The notes below the pieces were generated by a model. That model did not search any database, was not told where the DNA came from, and was given only the letters and a program-made list of their open reading frames with translations. 34,466 nt of DNA from contig JBEVEP010000055.1 in NCBI GenBank assembly GCA_040512755.1, positions 1 to 34,466 of the forward strand, given 5' to 3'. This document shows positions 1-6,280 of the stretch, in pieces. The DNA is from JBEVEP01 sp040512755. Lineage in GTDB: Bacteria > Pseudomonadota > Alphaproteobacteria > Rhizobiales > Rhizobiaceae. The translations under genes and the position numbers were made by a program. Numbering within the stretch: position 1 is the first letter of the stretch; each line of letters opens with the position of its first letter.

Positions 1-19
1 CAAGATCAACACGCTCTGA
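1..19 (+). CDS. 3' end of an upstream gene, possibly TRAP substrate-binding protein DctP
   Basis: A reading frame enters from the left edge and stops at a TGA at 17-19, giving a tail of Lys-Ile-Asn-Thr-Leu. Only about six codons are visible, so the product cannot be recognised. TRAP operons often run dctP-dctQ-dctM and the next gene is dctQ, so this is plausibly the end of the periplasmic binding protein. That is inference from position only. Confidence 0.35.
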
Positions 20-29
20 CCATCCCCGT

Positions 30-52
30 CCGGCGGGTACGGAGCCCGCCGG
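30..52 (+). promoter_or_regulatory. GC-rich hairpin before dctQ
   Basis: CCGGCGGG at 30-37 pairs perfectly with CCCGCCGG at 45-52 around a 7-nt loop. No T run follows, so it is not a classical terminator. Its place between the preceding stop and dctQ fits an mRNA-stabilising or attenuating stem that would raise binding-protein levels over the membrane subunits. The function is inferred. Confidence 0.55.
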
Positions 53-93
53 AGGAGACTGACATCTTTGTCAGTGGAAAGAGGAACCCTGTC

Positions 94-612
94 TTGAACG
101 GCAATCTGCGCCCGATCATCGGCCGGCTCTACCGGTTTGCGGAGGCGGCGCTTGCAGCGATGCTGGCGCTGATGTTCGCCGCCTTCATCCTTCAGATCAT
201 TTTCCGCTACCTGCTCAACTTCCCGATCGGCTGGACCAACGAGCTCAGCGTGATCCTGTGGATCTGGCTTGTCTTGTGGGGCGCGGCTTTCGTGATCCGC
301 GAGGAAGAGGAGATTCGCTTCGACCTGATCTATGCCTCGGCCGCGCCGAAGGCTCGACGGATCATGTTCCTCGTCGCGGCCGCCGCCCTGATTGCGCTCT
401 ACACGATCTCATTTCCGGCGGTTTTCGACTATGTGACGTTCATGAAGGTCGAGAGTACGGCCTATCTGAAGGTCCGCTTCGACTGGCTGTTCTCTATATA
501 CCTGGTTTTTGTCATCGCGGTGATCGTCCGCTATCTCTGGCTCTCCTGGCAGGCCATGTTCGGCCGCGCTCCGCAGGAGTTCGATCCGACCAAGGCGGGC
601 TCGGGCGTATGA
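94..612 (+). CDS. dctQ: TRAP transporter small permease subunit (DctQ family)
   Basis: This is the small membrane subunit of a tripartite ATP-independent periplasmic (TRAP) transporter, which joins the large permease in the inner membrane to import organic acids captured by a periplasmic binding protein. The 172-residue protein has the family length and four hydrophobic segments (about residues 15-38, 48-66, 88-108 and 128-150). It also carries the typical W-T-N-E-L stretch after the first segment and a charged E-E-E-E loop near residues 70-73. I chose the TTG at 94 because GAGGAA lies just upstream at 81-86 and no better in-frame ATG precedes the first membrane segment. Its stop overlaps the ATG of dctM in an ATGA, indicating translational coupling. 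The substrate is unknown; the downstream aroQ-like gene hints at a quinate or shikimate-like acid. Confidence 0.9.
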   Translation: MNGNLRPIIGRLYRFAEAALAAMLALMFAAFILQIIFRYLLNFPIGWTNELSVILWIWLVLWGAAFVIREEEEIRFDLIYASAAPKARRIMFLVAAAALIALYTISFPAVFDYVTFMKVESTAYLKVRFDWLFSIYLVFVIAVIVRYLWLSWQAMFGRAPQEFDPTKAGSGV

Positions 613-1910
613 ACCTGGCCAGTCCTTTTTCGATATCGATCGTGGCGATCACGGCGATGGCTTTCCTTGGCCTGCCGATCGGTCACGCGATGATCGCAGG
701 CTCGATACTCTATCTGCTGCTTGCCGGGCTCGACATGGGCACCGCCGCCGAGCAGCTCCTCAACGGCATGTACTCAAACTACATCATCCTTGCCGTACCA
801 CTGTTCATCCTCGCGGCCGAACTCATGAACATCGGTTCAATGACCGACCGGCTCATGGCCTTCTGCAACGCCATCGTCGGCCGATTCAGGGGTGGGCTGG
901 CGCATGTCAATATCGTTCAGTCGATCATCTTTGCGGGTATGTCCGGCTCGGCGATCGCCGATGCCGCGGGCACCGGCAAGATGATGCAGCAAATGATGAC
1001 CAGGGACGGGAAGTACACGGCAAGCTATGCAGCCGCGCTCACCGCCGTGACCGCGGTCATCGGTCCGATCATCCCGCCTTCCATTCCGATGGTGATTTAC
1101 GCGCTCGTATCAGACGCCTCCATCGGCTACCTGTTCCTCGGCGGGGTCATACCGGGCCTCCTGATGGCGTTGTCGCAGATGATCATCGTCGCCGTCGATG
1201 CCCGCCGCAAGAATTTCCCCGTCGAACCACCGACACCGGTTCGGAAACTGCCGCGTATAACATGGGAGGCTTTCCCGTCGCTGATGATGCCGGTAGTCCT
1301 GCTCGGCGGCATCTACAGCGGCGTCACCACGCCGACGGAAGCTGCAGCAGTGGCCGCAGCTTACGCCCTCATCGTCTCGGCTTTGCTCTATCGCAGCGTC
1401 AGTTTCTCAGATTTCTACCGCTCGATTCTGTCGAGCGCCCGCACGACCGCCTCGATCGGCATGCTCATCGCCGGCGCCCTGGTGTTTAACTATGTCGTCA
1501 CCGTCGAGAACATACCGCAGTCGGTGAGCGCTCTGCTTCAGGCATGGGAACTCACTCCGACAGGCTTCCTCATTCTCGTCAACGTTCTGCTTCTCATGCT
1601 CGGCTGCGTGCTGGAGGGCACGACAATCCTGCTGGTCGTCGTGCCGGTGCTTATTCCTACCGCGAACGCGCTCGGCGTCGATCTGGTGCATTTCGGGGTG
1701 ATGGTGGTCGTCAATATCATGCTCGGTCTCGTCACGCCGCCCTACGGGCTGCTGCTCTTCATCATGACCCGGATTGCGGAAGTGCCGCTGAAGAACATTG
1801 TGCGCGACGTGCTGCCGTTCCTGTGGGCAATGATCGGTTCGTTGGCGCTGATCACCTTCTTTCCCGAGCTTGTCCTCTGGTTGCCCCGCATGCTCGGCTA
1901 TCAGGGCTGA
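609..1910 (+). CDS. dctM: TRAP transporter large permease subunit (DctM family)
   Basis: This is the large, ion-coupled permease of the TRAP transporter, with about a dozen membrane helices. At 433 residues it has the family length. Landmarks include F-L-G-L-P-I-G-H-A near the N-terminus, the G-M-S-G-S-A-I-A-D-A-A-G-T-G signature near residue 112, I-G-P-I-I-P-P-S-I-P near residue 155, and a V-T-P-P-Y-G-L motif near the end. The frame is open well upstream of 609, but the ATG at 609 overlaps the dctQ stop and gives the standard N-terminus, so the longer reading is spurious. The gene is 15 bases upstream of the aroQ-like gene, in one operon. Substrate identity cannot be read from the sequence. 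Confidence 0.93.
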   Translation: MNLASPFSISIVAITAMAFLGLPIGHAMIAGSILYLLLAGLDMGTAAEQLLNGMYSNYIILAVPLFILAAELMNIGSMTDRLMAFCNAIVGRFRGGLAHVNIVQSIIFAGMSGSAIADAAGTGKMMQQMMTRDGKYTASYAAALTAVTAVIGPIIPPSIPMVIYALVSDASIGYLFLGGVIPGLLMALSQMIIVAVDARRKNFPVEPPTPVRKLPRITWEAFPSLMMPVVLLGGIYSGVTTPTEAAAVAAAYALIVSALLYRSVSFSDFYRSILSSARTTASIGMLIAGALVFNYVVTVENIPQSVSALLQAWELTPTGFLILVNVLLLMLGCVLEGTTILLVVVPVLIPTANALGVDLVHFGVMVVVNIMLGLVTPPYGLLLFIMTRIAEVPLKNIVRDVLPFLWAMIGSLALITFFPELVLWLPRMLGYQG

Positions 1911-1925
1911 CAAGGAGGTGGAAAA

Positions 1926-2366
1926 ATGAGGCCGATCTTCGTGATCAACGGTCCCAACCTCAACCGGCTCGGAAAACGCGAACCGGAAATCTACGGCACG
2001 ATAACCCTCGCCGAGATCGAGACTATGTGCCGGGAAGCGGCCGGCAAGCGTCCGCTCCGTTTCCATCAATCTAATGCGGAGCACGAGATCGTCGACTGGA
2101 TCCATGAGGCGATCGACGAAGGAGCAGGGATTTTGATCAACCCCGCCGGCCTCAGCTTCAGATCGATCCCTGTCCTCGACGCACTGAAGATGTTTCCCGG
2201 GCCTATTATCGAGTTTCACATCTCGAACATCCACCGGCGCGAGGCGTTCTACCATCGCTCTCTCGTATCGACCGTCGCTACAGCCGTGCTGGCCGGGCTT
2301 GGACCGCGCGGCTATGTAGCGGCGGTACGCGCGCTGATCGAGATGATCGACGAGCGCGTGCCATGA
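1926..2366 (+). CDS. type II 3-dehydroquinate dehydratase-like protein with altered active site
   Basis: Type II dehydroquinases are small dodecameric enzymes that interconvert 3-dehydroquinate and 3-dehydroshikimate. The 146-residue protein has the full fold signature: N-G-P-N-L-N-R-L-G-x-R-E-P-x-x-Y-G at residues 8-24 (Arg18 and catalytic Tyr23), N-P at 72-73, Asp85, and H-I-S-N-I-H at 98-103 with catalytic His98. Two residues that normally hold the substrate are changed. The histidine of the usual T-H-T-S or S-H-Y-S loop is Phe78, and the arginine of the usual F-R-H motif is Tyr109. The enzyme may therefore act on a related but different compound. A strong ribosome site (AAGGAGG at 1912-1918) precedes the ATG. 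Its place between TRAP permease genes and a quiC-like remnant points to catabolism rather than aromatic amino-acid synthesis. Family is certain; activity is not. Confidence 0.85.
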   Translation: MRPIFVINGPNLNRLGKREPEIYGTITLAEIETMCREAAGKRPLRFHQSNAEHEIVDWIHEAIDEGAGILINPAGLSFRSIPVLDALKMFPGPIIEFHISNIHRREAFYHRSLVSTVATAVLAGLGPRGYVAAVRALIEMIDERVP

Positions 2367-2504
2367 AAACCTCCATTGCCACCGTCTCGAACAGCGGTGA
2401 TCTGCGCGAGAAGGTTGCGGCGGTCGCTGCTGCCGGGCTTCGACGGCGTTGAGATATTCGAGAACGATTTCCTCGCCTTCGACGGCACGCCGAGACACCA
2501 GTGA
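2363..2504 (+). pseudogene. truncated, frameshifted sugar-phosphate isomerase/epimerase (QuiC-like) remnant
   Basis: An ATG overlaps the aroQ-like stop (ATGA) and opens a protein beginning M-K-T-S-I-A-T-V-S, which runs into a stop at 2450-2452. Shifting by one base near 2435-2440 restores the family continuation G-F-D-G-V-E-I-F-E-N-D-F-L-A-F-D-G-T-P-R before similarity ends near 2495 and a stop follows at 2502. This start is typical of TIM-barrel isomerase/epimerase proteins annotated as QuiC-like 3-dehydroshikimate dehydratases, normally several hundred residues long. The gene has therefore suffered both a frameshift and loss of nearly all its length. The assignment rests on remembered family sequence, not a search. 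Confidence 0.75.
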
Positions 2505-2923
2505 GTGCACTCTCGACGAACTCTCGGCCATTCAAATGGCAGCGTCATCATCCCCCAGCGCGTTAGACATTCCGCATAAAAGCCTAACCAGATCAAAACC
2601 GCCGATATGACACGTTAGACAACGTAAGGCATTGAGATTATTGTATTATTCTACACCCCTTGGGCGTACCAACAATTTCAGTAGATTAACTAATCTGAGC
2701 GTTCAGCGGTCCCGATAAGAGACCCGAAAAGCAATTGGTTTGTGGCCGCGATGCCAGCAGTCGCGCTGAAAAAGCGGGGCGAGAACAAGGACGCCGACGC
2801 TGCGCAGACGATAGCTTATGGGAAGGAGCTGAAGAGCCTAGCCCAGAAACTCGGGACTGGCCCTAGCCCACTGGTGGTGCAATCTTGTCGCCGGTGAGGG
2901 TGATCCGCTGGGAGGACTGGAAC
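2505..2923 (+). other. gene-free junction with possible transposase scrap
   Basis: No complete gene is visible. The stretch around 2630-2700 is clearly AT-richer than its surroundings, unlike the GC-rich sequence after 2890. A 9-bp direct repeat CGTTAGACA occurs at 2561-2569 and 2613-2621. A short frame at 2751-2897 reads K-K-R-G-E-N-K-D-A-D-A-A, loosely resembling the K-R-x-K-N-D-A-A-D-A motif of IS110-family transposases. That resemblance is weak. Together with the broken gene before it and the compositional jump after it, this looks like a rearrangement scar. Confidence 0.35.
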
Positions 2924-3784
2924 GTGGCGAAGACGGTTGCGGTGCTGGGGACCGGGTTGATGGGCGCGGGCATGGCGCGCAGCCTGCTGCGCGCGGGCCT
3001 GGACGTGGTGGTGTGGAACCGCGACGCCGGCAAGGCCGAGCCGCTGGCCTCCGACGGTGCGCAGGTCGCCTCCGGCGCGGTCGAGGCCGTCGCCGCTGCA
3101 GACGTGGTGCTGACGCTGTTCGACGCCGACGCGACCGCCGAGGTCGCCTCGGCCATACTGCCATCGGTGCGCGAGGGCGCGGTGTGGGCGCAGTGCGCCA
3201 CGGTCGGCCTCGACGGCGCGCGGCGGCTCGCCTTTATGGCCGCCGAGCATGGGGTCGTGCTGGTCGACGCGCCGGTGCTGGGCACGCGCAAGCCCGCCGA
3301 GGACGGCGCGCTGGTCGTGCTCGCATCGGGGCCGGACTCAGCGCGCGAGGCTGTAGAGCCGGTGTTCGCCGCGATCGGCTCGCGGACCGTGTGGGTTGGC
3401 ACGCGCGCCGACGACGGCCAGCGGCTCAAGCTGGTCGCCAACGCGTGGGTGCTGTCGATCACCGCGGCTACGGCACAGTCGGTGGCGTTGGCGCGTGGGC
3501 TGGGCATCCCGCCGGAGTCGTTCCTCGACGCCATCTCGGGCGGTGCCTTGGACAGCCCGTATGCCCACATCAAGGGCAAGGCGATGATCGCCGGCGACTT
3601 TGCCCCGTCGTTCGACGTGCGGGGCGCGGTCAAGGACAGCGCGCTCGTGCTCGGCGCGCTGGAGGAGGCGGGCGCCGACCAGCGGCTGATGGCAGCGCTG
3701 CACGGCCTGTTCCGCGACGGCGCCGCCCTGACGGGCGACGCGCGGGAGGACATGGCCGCAGTTGTGCGCGCCTACCGGGCCTGA
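2924..3784 (+). CDS. NAD(P)-dependent beta-hydroxyacid dehydrogenase family protein
   Basis: This is a 286-residue member of the 3-hydroxyisobutyrate/6-phosphogluconate dehydrogenase superfamily, which oxidises or reduces beta-hydroxyacids or related compounds with NAD(P). The N-terminal Rossmann motif is G-T-G-L-M-G-A-G-M-A. A D-A-P-V-L-G-T motif near residue 116 stands for the usual D-A-P-V-S-G-G. The catalytic lysine lies in L-K-L-V-A-N-A-W near residue 170. I prefer the GTG at 2924 because GGAGG sits at 2911-2915 with ideal spacing and the Rossmann strand starts at once; an in-frame start at 2885 would add a poor leader. Codon third positions are almost all G or C, far more biased than neighbouring genes, which suggests acquisition from a very high-GC donor such as an actinobacterium. 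It stands alone; substrate unknown. Confidence 0.82.
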   Translation: MAKTVAVLGTGLMGAGMARSLLRAGLDVVVWNRDAGKAEPLASDGAQVASGAVEAVAAADVVLTLFDADATAEVASAILPSVREGAVWAQCATVGLDGARRLAFMAAEHGVVLVDAPVLGTRKPAEDGALVVLASGPDSAREAVEPVFAAIGSRTVWVGTRADDGQRLKLVANAWVLSITAATAQSVALARGLGIPPESFLDAISGGALDSPYAHIKGKAMIAGDFAPSFDVRGAVKDSALVLGALEEAGADQRLMAALHGLFRDGAALTGDAREDMAAVVRAYRA

Positions 3785-3841
3785 CCGGGTAAGGAACGTC
3801 GAGTACACCGCCACCAGCGGCCGTTGCTGCTTGCCAATACT

Positions 3842-4042
3842 TCAATCAGCTTGGGTCGAACGACTTTTCGCAACGGCGAAGAGCACCATGATGTCGTCGT
3901 GTGAGACACCGATGTCGGTGAGAAACGCCTCGGGCGAGTGACCAAGTCCGTCGGTTGCCACTAACAGCGCTTTCCGCTCGGCCCGACGGTGCAAAAACCC
4001 GCGAAGCGGCTCGACGACCAAGGCAAGGAACTTTCCAGGCAT
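3842..4042 (-). CDS. small DUF1127-like protein
   Basis: This is a 66-residue basic protein. The pattern of an arginine-rich helix (L-R-G-F-L-H-R-R-A-E-R) followed by A-F-L-T-D-I-G-V-S-H-D-D-I matches the C-terminal L-x-D-I-G-l-x-R-x-D-I feature of DUF1127/YjiS-like small proteins common in Rhizobiales. I chose the internal ATG at 4042 because GGGAG lies seven bases upstream on that strand; an earlier ATG at 4075 has no ribosome site. DUF1127 proteins have been linked to RNA binding and phosphate or stress adaptation in some alphaproteobacteria, but nothing here shows which role applies. It is not in an obvious operon. Confidence 0.6.
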   Translation of the reverse strand: MPGKFLALVVEPLRGFLHRRAERKALLVATDGLGHSPEAFLTDIGVSHDDIMVLFAVAKSRSTQAD

Positions 4043-4404
4043 GGTGATGCTCCCAATGGCAGAGCAGGAAATCACGCAGTGCTAGCCAGAAAAGTTTCGC
4101 TTGTCGGTGAGGCAGTTCACAGAGCAAAGCCCCTCGGCTCCCCGAGATCACTAGCGACCGGGGCCTCGATTTCGTAAGATTTGGAGGGCAGTTTCCTTCT
4201 ACGCGCCTCGGCGACGAAAAGACACCCACACGATAGCGCCGCGCGACGGTTCAAGAGCCTCAGGACATTTTGGTTCCAGCAATGAACCAGCTGCGAAGGA
4301 GGTTTCCAGTTGCGGCTCAGTGAATGGTTCCTGACCCGGATATCGGACCGCAATGACGCCGACCAGTACACCCCGCGCGGTGCAGCCCCTACTCCTAAAG
4401 GATT

Positions 4405-4430
4405 AGCCTACCCCAAATGGGGGATAGGCT
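4405..4430. promoter_or_regulatory. inverted repeat upstream of fecR-like gene
   Basis: AGCCTACCCC at 4405-4414 is mirrored by GGGGG-A-TAGGCT ending at 4430, with an AAAT centre and a one-base bulge. It lies about 55 bases before the FecR-domain gene in otherwise gene-free sequence (4043-4486). It could be a regulator binding site or an RNA hairpin in the leader; nothing further in that interval is recognisable. Confidence 0.4.
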
Positions 4431-4486
4431 TCTGCAAGACTGCCATATTAGCGCATGGTAAAGAATTGGCTGTGCAGGAGGATATG

Positions 4487-5524
4487 ATGTCGTCCTTGCG
4501 TCTGGCCGCCGTTGCCGGACTGGCCACTACGCTCATCAATGTGACGCCTTCGATCGGCGCCGAGGCGGTCGGCCAGGCGGTGCTGATCAAGACGGCAGTC
4601 ACCGGCGCGACCGGTCCTCTGGTGGTCAAAGCGCCGGTTCACCGGGACGAGCGCATAAGAACCTCGAACACCGGCTTGGGCCAGTTCGAGTTCCTGGACG
4701 GCACAAAGCTGGCGGTTGGCTGGGGCTCCTCCGTCGTCATCGACAAGTATGTTTTTGACGACTCCAATTCCGTCAAGAAGCTGACTATTCGAGCAGCCAA
4801 GGGAACCTTCCGCTGGATCAGCGGAAACTCGAATTCATCCGCCTACAGGATTCTGACGCCCGCAGGGACAATCGGTGTTCGCGGCACGGCGTTCGACTTC
4901 TACGTCGCCCCTAACGGAAAGACAGCCGTCGTGCTGCTGAACGGCCTGGCCCAAATCTGCGGCAGCGGTGGTTGCCGGGAACTGAGACGGCGCTGCGATT
5001 GCGTGATCGCGACTCCCGGGGGCGGCCTGACCCAAGCCAGCAGGGTCAACCGTTCCGTATTGGCCTCAATGGGCAGCACGCGTGCGCTGCCCTTCCTTAC
5101 AGGCAATCAGGCGCTTTCGAGGGGTTTCGGTCTGGGCGGAGCCAACTGCGGACTCTCGTCAGCGGCCGCTTTCCAAGGGGACCAGCACCAAAATCGGCAG
5201 CAGCCGGCCCGGCAAGGCGCTTCGGCGCCTTCGCGGGGCAACGCCCCGTCGCCTGGTGCACCCAGCCCGTCCAGGGCCAGTTCACCCAGCCCGTCCAAAC
5301 CCAATTCACCCAGCGCGTCGCCATCGTCTCCGCCCTCGGCTCCGCCCGGCGGAAATGTCGGAGATGGCAATAATGGTCATGGGAATGATCCAGGCAGGCA
5401 CGATGTGAGCAATCCCGGCAAATCGTTTGGTCCGGGCGGCAACAGGCCTGGCAATGGAAAACAAAACGGAAACGGAAACGGAAACGGGAGCGGGAACGGC
5501 AAGGGCAAGAATAGCAGCCGCTAA
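4487..5524 (+). CDS. secreted FecR-domain protein with low-complexity C-terminus
   Basis: This is a predicted exported protein of about 345 residues. A signal peptide covers roughly the first 24 residues, ending near S-I-G-A-E-A. A FecR domain spans about residues 40-150, with typical elements D-E-R-I-R-T and T-P-A-G-T-I-G-V-R-G-T-A-F-D. The last 120 residues are low complexity: Ser/Pro repeats, then Gly/Asn repeats built from tandem DNA units. AGGAGG at 4476-4481 favours the ATG at 4487, though the ATG at 4484 is also possible; a longer in-frame reading from 4310 lacks a signal peptide. FecR domains are best known from anti-sigma regulators, but this one has no membrane anchor and no sigma-factor neighbour, as in many rhizobial orphan FecR proteins. 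It is probably periplasmic or surface-located; its partner is unknown. Confidence 0.8.
   Translation: MSSLRLAAVAGLATTLINVTPSIGAEAVGQAVLIKTAVTGATGPLVVKAPVHRDERIRTSNTGLGQFEFLDGTKLAVGWGSSVVIDKYVFDDSNSVKKLTIRAAKGTFRWISGNSNSSAYRILTPAGTIGVRGTAFDFYVAPNGKTAVVLLNGLAQICGSGGCRELRRRCDCVIATPGGGLTQASRVNRSVLASMGSTRALPFLTGNQALSRGFGLGGANCGLSSAAAFQGDQHQNRQQPARQGASAPSRGNAPSPGAPSPSRASSPSPSKPNSPSASPSSPPSAPPGGNVGDGNNGHGNDPGRHDVSNPGKSFGPGGNRPGNGKQNGNGNGNGSGNGKGKNSSR
5259..5318 (+). repeat. 24-bp tandem repeat inside the FecR-domain gene
   Basis: Two near-identical 24-base units at 5259-5282 and 5283-5306, plus half of a third, each begin CACCCAGCCCGTCC. In the FecR-domain gene they encode Ser-Pro-Ser rich residues. 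Such repeats change copy number easily, so this tail may vary between strains. Confidence 0.7.
5464..5499 (+). repeat. hexanucleotide tandem repeat (AAACGG), six copies
   Basis: Four perfect AAACGG units (5464-5487) are followed by two degenerate ones (GAGCGG, GAACGG). They lie near the 3' end of the FecR-domain gene and encode alternating Gly and Asn. Six-base units keep the frame, so copy-number change would lengthen or shorten the Gly-Asn tail without breaking the gene. Confidence 0.8.
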
Positions 5525-6280
5525 AGCAGGGCGCCTCCAACCGGCAGGCTTGATACGGAAGGTTGAAGGGTACGGGGACGATGTGCCGTGAAGAAGTTGG
5601 CCCAGACCCGCCCTTTTACTCAAGCGAATGGGCGCGGAAGGAGGAGACTTGCACTCTAATTAGCACCCTCCTTGCGCGCGCCGCTCGCTGCGCCGATTTT
5701 GGATCACCCGCCAGATCCAGAACTCAGCTGTAGACTATTGCAAGCGATGGAAGTGTACGCCTTGTGGTGAAGTCTCATCAATTGCGAAGACGCCGGGCTT
5801 TCTCATCAAAATGAGGTGTGTTCCGCTACGCCTATCGGTGGAGGATACTCCTTTCACAGGGAGCGGAGAACAATGCGGAGCCGGGACGCCTGCGTCCGGC
5901 GCCCGTCTGCAAGGAATGCGGCGAGCGAAGCGAATGGCGGGTGAGCGTTCCGCCCGCCCTGTCAAAACGGACAGACCGGAAGTTGCGAAGTGTCCGGCGC
6001 AAGCGATTGAGATTATGAGATTTTTCGTGAAGCCGAACAACGATGAGGAAGGCGTAGCACGCTAGTTCCTGATGCTGTTCAAACGTTGCAGGAATACGCC
6101 TATTGGACGGGGTGTCTCCGCCGGGGTGAGAACCTCTTTCTTGCCGATTGCACCCTGTGTTGAGCCGGACGTCCCCAGTCCGATGTAACGCAGCGCTTTT
6201 CGGGAACGCTCCCGATGTGACGCTTCTCAGCTCCAACCGCAGATCAAAACCCAGCCGGACGTGCGAGGAGCCCGTTACGG
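5525..6280. other. 756-base interval without a convincing gene
   Basis: Several short open frames exist on both strands, but none has a good ribosome site or recognisable protein. Small inverted repeats are present: GGACGC/GCGTCC near 5884-5897 and GGCGGG/CCCGCC at 5936-5958. CTCAT-CAAA-ATGAG lies near 5802-5815. No T-rich terminator was seen. It separates a plus-strand gene from a minus-strand gene that converge on it. It may hold degraded coding sequence or an unrecognised structured RNA. Confidence 0.4.

Noticed and set aside
1407..2531. A 374-codon open frame on the minus strand
   Set aside because: It lies opposite dctM and the aroQ-like gene, has an arginine- and histidine-rich shadow composition, and no ribosome site.
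3013..3792. A 259-codon frame inside the beta-hydroxyacid dehydrogenase
   Set aside because: Extreme GC makes stops rare in all frames; only the frame with the Rossmann motif is real.
5811..6065. An 84-codon plus-strand frame in the gene-free interval
   Set aside because: No ribosome site, no recognisable domain, and competing frames of similar length on both strands.
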